DNA of 8,108 nt, taken from a bacterium. Lineage in GTDB: Bacteria; Patescibacteriota; Microgenomatia; Levybacterales; UBA12049. The stretch lies in assembly GCA_021813005.1 (NCBI GenBank), contig JAKAMH010000028.1, positions 1-8,108 of the forward strand, written 5' to 3'. Below the pieces are notes generated by a model that saw nothing but the letters and a program-made list of their open reading frames with translations, was not told where the DNA came from and ran no database searches. Positions within the stretch are counted from its first letter, which is position 1, and each line of letters starts with the position of its first letter. Made by a program: the position numbers and the translations under genes. This document shows positions 1 to 7,339 of this stretch, piece after piece.

Positions 1-655
1 CATTCAGCAGCGTAGGCAGATTCTTGTGGGGATAGGCATTACCGACATAGAGAAAGTAGGGCTGAGCGCCAAAGCGTTTAAGTATATGTTCAGCCGTCGT
101 ACTCCCGGAAAGCATTGGGTCTACTCCTTCAGGTGTGACAAATACCTTGTTCTCCGGTACGGCAAGCGTCCGCACAACTTCCTCTTTGGTTGAAACCAGC
201 GGGACAATAATCGCCCGCGCTCGCTTTGACGAACGCGCCACGATTTGTTTGTACCCCGCGTGTTTCAGACGGTAGAGCGGCAGCGGCAGGGTTGAGGCTT
301 TTCCTGTCGGGAAGTGATGAATAATCACATCATGGATCGTCACGACATATGGCTTTCGAGTTAAAACAGGCAGTGAAAAATACGGAAAATGGACAAGATC
401 AACATCAGATGTGTTAATAAGGCGGGAAAATAATAGTTGTTCCCTCAGCGTGTGCCAGCGAAAATCCGCCGCAATGTATGAAAATCTGTCTGCATTTGCA
501 CCAAGAACATGCCTTATTTCCTCTCTGTCCCGCCTCAATATAAAAAGCGTGTACACATGGTCCCCCGGTTCCTTTGCCAGCCCGCTGACCAGGTTTCTGA
601 TGTAACGGCCGACACCTGTCTCTGTCCAGAGTCTTGCATCTATACCAATATTCAT
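1..655 (-). CDS. GT4 family (group 1) glycosyltransferase, mannosyltransferase-like (3' end outside window)
   Basis: Translating the complement from the ATG at 653-655 gives 218 residues without a stop to the left edge, so this is the N-terminal part of a GT-B enzyme that usually has about 360-390 residues. It opens with MNIGIDARLW (1-10) and TGVGRYIRNLV (13-23), the hallmark of GT4 enzymes of the mannosyl-/glucosyltransferase group. VDLVHFPYF (85-93) and VVTIHDV (104-110) follow. EGVDP (176-180) and FLYVGNAYPHKNL (201-213) mark the entry into the donor-binding domain. The sugar-binding GxxE-type region would lie outside the window. The ATG shares four bases with the TGA of the preceding GT2 gene. 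No convincing Shine-Dalgarno lies upstream, so translation is probably coupled. Mannosyl specificity is only suggested by similarity to that group; the GT4 call itself is firm. Confidence 0.9.
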   Translation of the reverse strand, partial: MNIGIDARLWTETGVGRYIRNLVSGLAKEPGDHVYTLFILRRDREEIRHVLGANADRFSYIAADFRWHTLREQLLFSRLINTSDVDLVHFPYFSLPVLTRKPYVVTIHDVIIHHFPTGKASTLPLPLYRLKHAGYKQIVARSSKRARAIIVPLVSTKEEVVRTLAVPENKVFVTPEGVDPMLSGSTTAEHILKRFGAQPYFLYVGNAYPHKNLPTLLN

Positions 656-1551
656 AATGATCGCAGCGCCGCTACCTGCATAAGGCGGATTCCTTGTATG
701 ACAAACCAGGTTACCGGTCCGGGATACTTGCCCAGGTAATGCTTTTTGTAAAAAATCTCCATCGCTGAAAATCGCGCCTCAGTGACTCGTTTTCTGCCGT
801 CAAGCGTGGCCGGACTGATGTTTTGGGAGATTTTCTTGATACCACTTGAGACACCTTTAAAATGTTTGATTCTAACATCAGGAACAAAGTAAATTTTCCA
901 GCCTTTTTGCTTGAGCATAAAGCAGAAATCCAGATCTTCTCCGTAGAAAAAGTAATCTTCATCCCACCAACCGGCATCTATGCCGGCCTGACGGCGTACT
1001 AGCATGAAAGCACCGGCAAGTGCATCTATTTCATCTATCCTGTCAAGAGCCCGCCAGCCCAGATTATAGCCGTTAAAAAACAGGCTCTTAGGAAATAATT
1101 TTGCTATTCCTGAAAAGTGACAGAAGGCATTCCAGGGTGTGGGAAATCCTCTATGCGCCGCATCATCCAGTGACCCGTCTGAGAGTTCGACAAAACAGGT
1201 GGCGGCACCAGCCTCCGGAGTACGCTCCATAAAAGCACACATCTCGGGAAGTGTTTTCTCGGGAACCAGCGTATCCGAATTGAGAAAGAGTACGTATCTT
1301 CCCTGCGACAGCCTGACTCCCCGGTTATTGGCTTTTGAGAACCCTTCATTTTCCGAATTGCTAATGCAGGTAACCTTGGGAAACTCTTTTTTGACCATGG
1401 CAACCGAGCCGTCAGACGACGCATTATCCACCACAATAATTTCATAGTCTACAGCCCGGGCATGCTTAATCACAGACGCCAGACAATCCCGAAGCAGCGT
1501 CTCTGTGTTGTAGTTGACAATGATGATTGAGAGCTCAACTGCTTTTTTCAC
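652..1551 (-). CDS. Family 2 glycosyltransferase, WbbL/rhamnosyltransferase-like
   Basis: This GT-A fold enzyme of about 299 residues would transfer a sugar from a nucleotide donor to a lipid-linked glycan. With the GTG start chosen here, the nucleotide-binding strand SIIIVNYNT spans 8-16, VVDNASSDGS 40-49, NEGFSKANN 67-75 and the metal-binding FLNSDT 89-94. AGAFMLV (179-185) and the family signature YGEDLDFC (203-210) follow, then IKHFKG (228-233) and a tail with FYKKH. Layout matches the GT2 gene at the right end of the window, so the two are paralogues of the same family but clearly diverged. The start is GTG at 1549-1551, placed six bases after AGGGAGG and directly before the conserved first strand. 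An ATG at 1717-1719 is in frame but would add 56 residues encoded by the preceding gene's 3' end, without family resemblance. The stop TGA overlaps the next start as ATGA. Sugar specificity is unknown. Confidence 0.9.
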   Translation of the reverse strand: MKKAVELSIIIVNYNTETLLRDCLASVIKHARAVDYEIIVVDNASSDGSVAMVKKEFPKVTCISNSENEGFSKANNRGVRLSQGRYVLFLNSDTLVPEKTLPEMCAFMERTPEAGAATCFVELSDGSLDDAAHRGFPTPWNAFCHFSGIAKLFPKSLFFNGYNLGWRALDRIDEIDALAGAFMLVRRQAGIDAGWWDEDYFFYGEDLDFCFMLKQKGWKIYFVPDVRIKHFKGVSSGIKKISQNISPATLDGRKRVTEARFSAMEIFYKKHYLGKYPGPVTWFVIQGIRLMQVAALRSL

Positions 1552-2722
1552 TGACTGCCTCCCTGTAGACATCCTCAAGTAAACCGCCAATCCGGTCCCA
1601 ACTGTAAGTTTTCTCGATAATTTTCCGGGCGTTTTCGGCAATCGACTCATATAATTTGCCGTCTTGTACCAAGGCATGTATCCGGCTGACAAACTCTCCC
1701 GGGGTATTTGCCACAACAATTGATTCGCCGTCTTTTGCCTCTATCCCCGCCAGGCCAAGCGGCGTCGTTATCACCGGCGTCCCGGATGCCATGGATTCAA
1801 GTATCTTGTAGCTTGTCCCGCCTCCGATCCAAATCGGGGCAAGAAGTAGGTAAGCTTCTCTGAATATCTGAGAGGTGTTTTCGGTTGCATTTGTATCAAT
1901 AACCACACCGTCTGATGCAAAGGAACGTATGTTCTCAGGGATATGCTTGCCGACGATCCGGAGTACGAAATCACCCTTATCTTTGAGTTGGGGCCAGACT
2001 TCTTTTAAGAGCCAAAGCGCTGCATCTCTGTTTTGCAGCCACTTGAAATTACCAATAAAAAGCAAAAGCTTTCTGCCTGGCGGCTTTTCTCCTTTCAGGG
2101 GAAAGTCTGAGAGCGAGACACCGTTGGGCACGAGAGCCGTTTTTTGGGCAATTCTGGCAATCACCTGCCGCTCGTTTTCCGATACGGCTACCACGCATGA
2201 CGCCTTTCCCCAAGCCGCTTCTTCAGACCTTTGAAGTTTCCTGACGTCCCTCAGTAGCGCCGGCCTCAGGAGAGCAGTTACTTTGTCGGCAAATTTTTGA
2301 TATACCTCGTACTCAATATTATGCTCAACAAGCACAACCGGTACACCCTTAGGTGAAGGGAGATTTTGAGAAACGTAAAATGTCTCAATATGGATAAGAT
2401 CAAACGTTTTTGTCGCGAATAGATGCTTCAGCTCCTCCTGCATGAGGAAGTTTGTGTGCCCGACAACGAGAAACGGGTCGCCGCCGAGTGCAGATTTGGC
2501 GATATTCCCCGCCGACCACTGCTTACGCCTGGGGACAGGAAAGACATCTTTGCAGATCTCTCTTACGGCAGCCAAGTCATCCTGCGTTTGATGGGCACGC
2601 ATCTCGCAAACTAGCGTCAGCTCATGCCTTTTTGATAGGTATGTAAGCAGATTGAAAAGCCTGATATGGCCCCCGGAGTCGAGAGGATACGGCAGATATG
2701 ACGAAACAACGAGAATCCTCAT
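1535..2722 (-). CDS. GT4 family (group 1) glycosyltransferase
   Basis: This 395-residue GT-B fold enzyme would transfer a sugar from a nucleotide donor at the cytoplasmic side of the membrane. The N-terminal acceptor domain starts with MRILVVSSYLPYPLDSGG (1-18) and a helix IRLFNLLTYLS, typical of the family. LVEHNIEYE (131-139) and VVAVSENE (177-184) complete this domain. The C-terminal donor domain begins near VPNGVSLSDF (198-207) and FIGNFKWLQN (222-231). The sugar-nucleotide binding segment is PIWIGGGTSYKILES (296-310) followed by MASGTPVITTPLG (311-323); K306 and E309 sit at the positions that normally contact the donor. Length and both domains look complete. The ATG at 2720-2722 overlaps the TGA of the preceding gene in an ATGA arrangement. 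No Shine-Dalgarno is visible, so re-initiation by ribosomes leaving the upstream gene is likely. The 3' end overlaps the next gene by 17 nt. Donor and linkage cannot be assigned. Confidence 0.92.
   Translation of the reverse strand: MRILVVSSYLPYPLDSGGHIRLFNLLTYLSKRHELTLVCEMRAHQTQDDLAAVREICKDVFPVPRRKQWSAGNIAKSALGGDPFLVVGHTNFLMQEELKHLFATKTFDLIHIETFYVSQNLPSPKGVPVVLVEHNIEYEVYQKFADKVTALLRPALLRDVRKLQRSEEAAWGKASCVVAVSENERQVIARIAQKTALVPNGVSLSDFPLKGEKPPGRKLLLFIGNFKWLQNRDAALWLLKEVWPQLKDKGDFVLRIVGKHIPENIRSFASDGVVIDTNATENTSQIFREAYLLLAPIWIGGGTSYKILESMASGTPVITTPLGLAGIEAKDGESIVVANTPGEFVSRIHALVQDGKLYESIAENARKIIEKTYSWDRIGGLLEDVYREAVSEKSS
1558..1564 (-). promoter_or_regulatory. Strong Shine-Dalgarno (AGGGAGG) for the GTG-started GT2 gene
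   Basis: The complement reads AGGGAGG, containing a perfect GGAGG, followed by six bases and then GTG at 1549-1551. It lies inside the 3' end of the upstream GT4 gene. It decides the start of the GT2 gene in favour of GTG over the more distant in-frame ATG codons at 1572 and 1719. Confidence 0.75.
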
Positions 2723-4257
2723 GGTTTTTGACGCAGGTTGAATAAAATATAATCTGGCGTCTCAGAAACAATCCTGTACTGTTTGCCGATATTCCGGTCC
2801 TCGGGCCTTGGGTTCACCAAGACGAGATAATCGGCTCCCATCCGGATAAGTTCAGGAAGCGGTTTTTCAAAACTTGCCCATCCTTGCCTGTCCGTCTGAT
2901 AGAGAAAAGACGTATCTCCGTTATACGGCGCAATGATTTTGGCATTGGAAGGCGTCATTTGCGAGACTGCTTGCCCCGCTACCACAATCGCCGGATTGTT
3001 GATGTTGAAATAGTCACGGATAAAGTACCAGCCGAAAAACAACATAAACAGGGTAAGAACAAGCAGAGCCAGTCTGCCAATAACCGGCGGGAAAACCCCT
3101 TCAGGCGGATCAAATAAGAATTTCCCGCCCAGCGCCACAAATATAACCAGGCTTGGGACAATTAGAATTTGGTAGTAGTCATGCTGCACGTTGCCGCGGG
3201 CTATGACAACCATATACAAAAGACTGGAAAGCAGAAATGACAGCAACAACCAGGCTGTTTTCTTATATTGCTTACCCCAGACAACAAGCGCCCCGGCGGT
3301 GAGGAGAGAAACTCCCCAGTAACCCAGTATAAGCCTTGCTATCCTGTCGGCAAACAACCAGTAGAAGTAGGCTCCCTTAAAACGGATATTGCCGCCGTTA
3401 AAAAGCCAGGCGCTCACCGGAATGCCTGACGGATATTGCGCCATCCAGACACGCCAGAGCGCCAGCGGCAGAACCGAGAGGACGAGAAAGAGCCAGAGTT
3501 GCCACTTCTTGATGAACCTCAGTCCGAACCTGTCAAACGCCAGCCAGATCATGGGAAGTGTAAAAAATAAGGCATAGGGCTTCAGAAGCATGGCAGCAGC
3601 GGTAAACAAAGTTGCCAGTATGAAGTATAGCGTACTACGTATTAAGTATTTTTGAGTTTTGAGTAGTGGTTTTACATTTTGATCTCCCGCCCTGAGCGAC
3701 GCCGAAGGGTTGATCTTTGTCTTTCCTTCAATCCACAAGTAGAAGAAATATGTTCCGCCCAGTATGGTCATTGCCATCATCGTGTCGGGCAGGATCGTCC
3801 GGCCGTAGTAGATGCTAAAGGGAATGAACGTGTAAAAAAATGCCGCAAAAATACCGGTCTTTTCATCGACAACACGTCTGAGCAGAAGGTATAAAAAGAG
3901 GCTGATGCCAAGTGATGAAAGTATCGTCACCACCCGTCCCCACTCCTCAAGTGTCAGGACGGGAAATGTCACCCTGAGAGCTGCCTGCAGCACATTGTAT
4001 ATCGGAAATTCGACAAACCGATAACCCTCCGGGTTGTCCAGACCTGAAGGGACGTTGGAAAGATCTTCAAAGCGCGGATGCAGCACATCAAATCCGTGTT
4101 CAACAAAGGTCCTTGAGACAGCAGACGTATCGGCCTGGCGCCAACTGTGCCAGTCGGCAATCGGTCCGGTAAATCGGTATAACCGGACGGCAAATCCGCC
4201 GACCAATATAGCGATGAGAAGAAGAAGCCCGAAGTGTTTCTTAAGATTATTGAACAC
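2719..4257 (-). CDS. GT39-like (PMT_2-type) membrane glycosyltransferase carrying a small repeat insertion
   Basis: This 512-residue integral membrane protein of the GT-C fold probably transfers a sugar from a polyprenyl-phosphate donor on the outer face of the membrane. After the first helix (about 10-28) comes the characteristic first outer loop with DWHSWRQAD (35-43), whose acidic residues D35 and D43 fit the PMT-type catalytic position, and EFPIYN (83-88). Further helices follow, with YGRTILPD (151-158), LLKPYALF (224-231) and HDYYQILIVPSL (359-370). A soluble C-terminal domain occupies about 415-512. The start is GTG at 4255-4257, supported by AAAGGAG nine bases upstream; this overlaps the preceding gene by 11 nt. 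Residues about 181-214 lie between two helices and are encoded by repeat-like DNA, including the peptide PSASLRAG (184-191). They look like an in-frame insertion into a tolerant loop. The gene ends in TGA within an ATGA overlap with the next gene. The family call is good; substrate is unknown. Confidence 0.86.
   Translation of the reverse strand: MFNNLKKHFGLLLLIAILVGGFAVRLYRFTGPIADWHSWRQADTSAVSRTFVEHGFDVLHPRFEDLSNVPSGLDNPEGYRFVEFPIYNVLQAALRVTFPVLTLEEWGRVVTILSSLGISLFLYLLLRRVVDEKTGIFAAFFYTFIPFSIYYGRTILPDTMMAMTILGGTYFFYLWIEGKTKINPSASLRAGDQNVKPLLKTQKYLIRSTLYFILATLFTAAAMLLKPYALFFTLPMIWLAFDRFGLRFIKKWQLWLFLVLSVLPLALWRVWMAQYPSGIPVSAWLFNGGNIRFKGAYFYWLFADRIARLILGYWGVSLLTAGALVVWGKQYKKTAWLLLSFLLSSLLYMVVIARGNVQHDYYQILIVPSLVIFVALGGKFLFDPPEGVFPPVIGRLALLVLTLFMLFFGWYFIRDYFNINNPAIVVAGQAVSQMTPSNAKIIAPYNGDTSFLYQTDRQGWASFEKPLPELIRMGADYLVLVNPRPEDRNIGKQYRIVSETPDYILFNLRQKP
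3617..3669. repeat. A+T-rich stretch with repeated AAGTAT and CGTA words next to the SASLRAG repeat
   Basis: Within about 50 bases AAGTAT occurs twice (3623-3628 and 3644-3649), and CGTACTACGTA spans 3631-3641. TTTTGAG follows twice in near tandem (3650s and 3660s). It encodes residues of about 197-214 of the GT39-like protein (KTQKYLIRSTLYF), a low-complexity linker between two membrane helices. It may be part of the same composite insertion as the adjacent G+C-rich repeat. The boundaries are approximate and the repeat nature is tentative. Confidence 0.35.
3679..3716. repeat. Short palindrome-like repeat ('SASLRAG' type) inside a coding region, with 7-bp flanking direct repeats
   Basis: The + strand core at 3690-3709 reads CCCTGAGCGACGCCGAAGGG. 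Its ends (CCCT and AGGG) are complementary and the centre is imperfect. TTGATCT occurs at 3679-3685 and again at 3710-3716, enclosing 24 bases. On the coding strand it gives NPSASLRAG in the GT39-like protein. Near-identical elements of the form CCCTTCG...CTCAGGG are, from recollection, widely dispersed in genomes of uncultivated bacteria and often read through in frame. The G+C-rich core contrasts with the A+T-rich DNA just to its left. Only one copy is present in this window, so its repetitive nature is from recall. Confidence 0.6.
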
Positions 4258-7200
4258 GGTGCATTACTCCTTTGCTGTCAAATCGGAATATATAGACCGA
4301 CTTGGCGTCATAAAGACGTGCCTCTGCCTGCGCCTCCGAAATGCTCCCCACCTCACGAATTTGCGGCAGACCGTCTCGGTAAATAAACCAGAGCGCGTCG
4401 GTGAGTCCGAGCGGATACACCCAGGTATCCTTATACCGTACCGGTGTATTCACAAAATACAGATGGTCTGAAGCATTGAGATTTTCGTAATAGACCCTAA
4501 AGAGCCGAAGCGGTCGGTTGGTAAGCTCACCTGCTCGTTGCCACTGCCGGGACGCTACGTTGAGCTGTACATGGTAGACTGCGGCAACTGCCACAACAAG
4601 CACCACAACCGCAGTCTTCTTCCACACCGGCTGCAGGTGGATTTTTTCATAGAGGTAGATACCAAGACACATGAGGCTGATTAGAAAACCTGTCGACGCC
4701 AGATAGAGATATCTTCCGGACATATTACCAAGCCCCAAAAATGGCAGAAGCGAGATAAAGGCAAACACGACGCCGTAAGCCGAGACGGAGCCCAGTTCTG
4801 ATCGCAGACAAGAGATAACCGCTTTACGCTTGAGGTATATAACTACCGCCAAGAAGATAACAAGGAGAAGAAGCACGACGGTGACGGGAAGCCAGACTCC
4901 CCGCAGCGCCTCCCGAGCTCCGTTGTAACCGGACAAGGCAGGCTCTCCGGCAAAAAAGAAGGCAATATATCCCAGGAAATTGCCGACCAGGTTCGGCAAA
5001 AATTTAACCGCGTTATAAGAGTAGTCTCCCCCACTGATGAAGGCATGCGTTACCACGCGGACGACACCGTAAAGCGGGATCAAAGCAAGGAACGGCAAGC
5101 TATAGAGAAGAGACACCAGGGGTTTTCTCTTCTTAGCCAGAAAAAAGTCTGTTGCGAGTATAAGAAGCGGCGCGATCACGGCAATTTCATAGGACGCGAA
5201 CGCGAGTAGGACAAACACAAAGGACGCTGCATACCAGTACCATTTGGCCAAACGACTGAATACCAGGTACATGATAAGTGCATAGATGATGAAGAAGGCA
5301 GAGATTACGGTCGAGAGCGTTGAAAACCAGAAGAGATTTTCCGCGTGGGCCGGCAAGAGCAAGAAAAGCACAGCCGCGATAAACGAGACCCACTTTTTAT
5401 GAAAGATCTGCCTTGTCAGGACATAAACGCCGAGGGAGATCAGAAGATGTATGAATAATATAAACAGGTGGTACCCCTCAGGCTGAAACGAAAAAAGCGT
5501 ATAGAGCAGGTAGACTACCGTTTTATCAAGCGGCCGGTAGAAAAAATGCTGCGCGTTGGTAAAGTAGCGGGGGACACTGCCGGTGGTACTTGTGGCTGCC
5601 CATTTGAGCCAGGTAAAGTCATCCGCCACAAAGAAATTACCGATGCTCTGCATGAAAAACGACGCGAGCAGGGTAGTAAGATAGATCACGAGCGAAACAG
5701 GAGACGTGAATAGGCGAAGCAGGCTTTCTTTGTACGGAATCTTCTCCTTTTTATAGAGCAGGAGCGTCCCCATACCAAGTCCCATGAATATCCAAAAACT
5801 TTCAGCCACTTTGGACGCTTCAAACACGTCAATCAGCGTGGCATTGACAAAAAGGCCGATAGTTCCGCCCGCCAGTCCCCACAGCACGCCTCTCGTGAAC
5901 CTATCCTCTACCTGAGGCATGATATTCTTAAACGCAATACCAAAGACGACAAAGATCAGAGCAAACGAGAGGAGGCCAAAGGCGCCGCTTTCCCCGAGTG
6001 CCCTGAGGTAATCATTGTCTGTCGCCAGGGTAATTGTGGCATACCCGCTACCAAACAACGGATCTCTCAGGAAGGCACTCCAGGCATGAGGCCACTCCCC
6101 CTGAAAACGGGTGGTGAACGAAATATCATATACCAGGACCCTGCGGACCAAAAACGTCCCTGAAACTGTCGATATCTGAAGACTTGTATCGGCCAGCCGA
6201 AGACGTCGTGCCTCCTCCGGTGAGATGGTTTTCTTAATTACCGCGACATTGGTGGCAACGGGAGTGGCTTTTTGCGGCAGACCGAGATATCCGGATCCTT
6301 GCTGCAGATCCTGTGGGTTGATGCTCTCCGTTACCTGCTTGTCATGTGCCAACTTCTGCTTGAGACTGTCCGGCAATCCGTTGGTTGACTCTCCGATAAG
6401 CTGCCCTTGTGAGTTGGTGACAATATTGGCAAAACGGAAGGTTGAAAGAAGACGTCTGGCAGTTGAACCGCTGAAAATCAGAAGGGTAATGACACTGATC
6501 ACAAGCATGGGGAGAATGTACCGTTTCTTCTTATAAAGAATCAGGGTAGCTGTGGCGCCGACAATGTAGGCGATAAATGAGACCCGGGACGAAGTGAGCA
6601 TGAGAAGGGATAAGGACGCCAGATAGAGCATAAACATCCCGATGCGGGCGGCCCACCGCTTCAGGCTGACGAGAATTCCGACAAACAAGGAGAGCACCAC
6701 AACGAGGTAGGCAGCGAGATCGTAGTGACCGCCAAAGGTAGATGTAATTCGGGCATCCCCCGGCAAGCAAAGCGGAATACCTTTGGCAAACTCTTCGTTT
6801 CCCGTCTGAAAAGACGGAAAGCAAAATTGATTTTTCTCAAAGAACTGCGGGAAGTAGTTCCAGACAGTAAGATACAACCGTTGCCCAAAGCCATAGAGAG
6901 TAAACAGAAGAACCGTAATCGATATAATCCAGACGTACTGCTTAATGTCTTTTTTGGTTCTAATTGTCGAAAACGCCACAAAAAAGAGAATCATGTACTC
7001 AATACGGCGGATATAGTTAAGGGCGGCGACGTGAGGAAAGAAATTTGTCAGGGTCGGGGCAATAAAAATGAGTGAAAAAACGAAAGACAGGAGTCCGGCC
7101 AGCCAATAGAGGGCAATTGGCGAACCAAGCTTCCAAGGCAACCGTACTTTGCGCCGCAGTACGTCTATAAACCAAATGACAACGACGCCGAGGATAAAGA

Positions 7201-7339
7201 AGTCCTCCAGCCTGATATAGACCCACGTCCGGATGATATGGACGCTTGGCAACTTGGGATAGAGCGCTATAAATAGGATCAAAAACGCAATGCCAAATTT
7301 AAGGATATTGTCGTCAACAAACTGCAAGAGCTTTTTCAT
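4247..7339 (-). CDS. Fusion membrane protein: O-antigen ligase/polymerase-like (Wzy_C) half plus GT-C glycosyltransferase-like half
   Basis: This 1030-residue polytopic protein appears to join two enzymes. Residues 1-530 resemble the O-antigen ligase/Wzy_C family: about nine membrane helices, a large outer loop (about 303-410) and further helices to about 528. Ligase-like signals are STFGGHYDLAAY (200-211), LTSSRVSF (248-255), R411 followed by W416 and W420, PLFGSGY (427-433), and DNDYLRALGESG (441-452), where the usual His is Asp. Residues 545-1030 resemble a GT-C glycosyltransferase. It has an outer-loop acidic pair in VADDFTW (571-577), then YRPLDK (601-606) and GYHLFILFIH (622-631), about ten more helices, and a soluble C-terminal tail from about 925. 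Such halves normally use polyprenyl-linked glycans and polyprenyl-phosphate sugars at the outer face. The frame is continuous across the junction. The ATG start lies 26 nt inside the preceding gene and has no clear Shine-Dalgarno, suggesting coupled translation; it gives a natural charged start (MKKLLQF) before the first helix. The stop is TAA. Whether it polymerises, ligates or glycosylates protein is not determinable. Confidence 0.83.
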   Translation of the reverse strand: MKKLLQFVDDNILKFGIAFLILFIALYPKLPSVHIIRTWVYIRLEDFFILGVVVIWFIDVLRRKVRLPWKLGSPIALYWLAGLLSFVFSLIFIAPTLTNFFPHVAALNYIRRIEYMILFFVAFSTIRTKKDIKQYVWIISITVLLFTLYGFGQRLYLTVWNYFPQFFEKNQFCFPSFQTGNEEFAKGIPLCLPGDARITSTFGGHYDLAAYLVVVLSLFVGILVSLKRWAARIGMFMLYLASLSLLMLTSSRVSFIAYIVGATATLILYKKKRYILPMLVISVITLLIFSGSTARRLLSTFRFANIVTNSQGQLIGESTNGLPDSLKQKLAHDKQVTESINPQDLQQGSGYLGLPQKATPVATNVAVIKKTISPEEARRLRLADTSLQISTVSGTFLVRRVLVYDISFTTRFQGEWPHAWSAFLRDPLFGSGYATITLATDNDYLRALGESGAFGLLSFALIFVVFGIAFKNIMPQVEDRFTRGVLWGLAGGTIGLFVNATLIDVFEASKVAESFWIFMGLGMGTLLLYKKEKIPYKESLLRLFTSPVSLVIYLTTLLASFFMQSIGNFFVADDFTWLKWAATSTTGSVPRYFTNAQHFFYRPLDKTVVYLLYTLFSFQPEGYHLFILFIHLLISLGVYVLTRQIFHKKWVSFIAAVLFLLLPAHAENLFWFSTLSTVISAFFIIYALIMYLVFSRLAKWYWYAASFVFVLLAFASYEIAVIAPLLILATDFFLAKKRKPLVSLLYSLPFLALIPLYGVVRVVTHAFISGGDYSYNAVKFLPNLVGNFLGYIAFFFAGEPALSGYNGAREALRGVWLPVTVVLLLLVIFLAVVIYLKRKAVISCLRSELGSVSAYGVVFAFISLLPFLGLGNMSGRYLYLASTGFLISLMCLGIYLYEKIHLQPVWKKTAVVVLVVAVAAVYHVQLNVASRQWQRAGELTNRPLRLFRVYYENLNASDHLYFVNTPVRYKDTWVYPLGLTDALWFIYRDGLPQIREVGSISEAQAEARLYDAKSVYIFRFDSKGVMHRVQ
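4267..4273 (-). promoter_or_regulatory. Strong Shine-Dalgarno (AAAGGAG) for the GTG-started GT39-like gene
   Basis: The complement reads AAAGGAG, nine bases before the GTG at 4255-4257. It sits within the last codons of the fusion protein gene. A nearby ATG at 4262-4264 is in the upstream gene's frame and hits its stop five codons later, so GTG is the only sensible start for the downstream protein. Confidence 0.75.

Noticed and set aside
1552..1719. N-terminal extension of the GT2 protein from the ATG at 1719
   Set aside because: It is read through the 3' end of the preceding GT4 gene, lacks family resemblance, and a GTG with a strong Shine-Dalgarno lies right before the conserved domain.
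1875..2234. Plus-strand open frame of 119 codons
   Set aside because: It is a shadow antisense to the GT4 gene with no recognisable features; the same applies to the other short plus-strand frames.
3690..3709. Palindrome as a transcription terminator
   Set aside because: It lies inside an intact coding frame, the stem is imperfect, and no T-run follows on the coding strand.
4034..4471. Plus-strand open frame of 145 codons
   Set aside because: It lies antisense across two well-supported genes, its product has no recognisable domain, and no ribosome site or conserved feature supports it.
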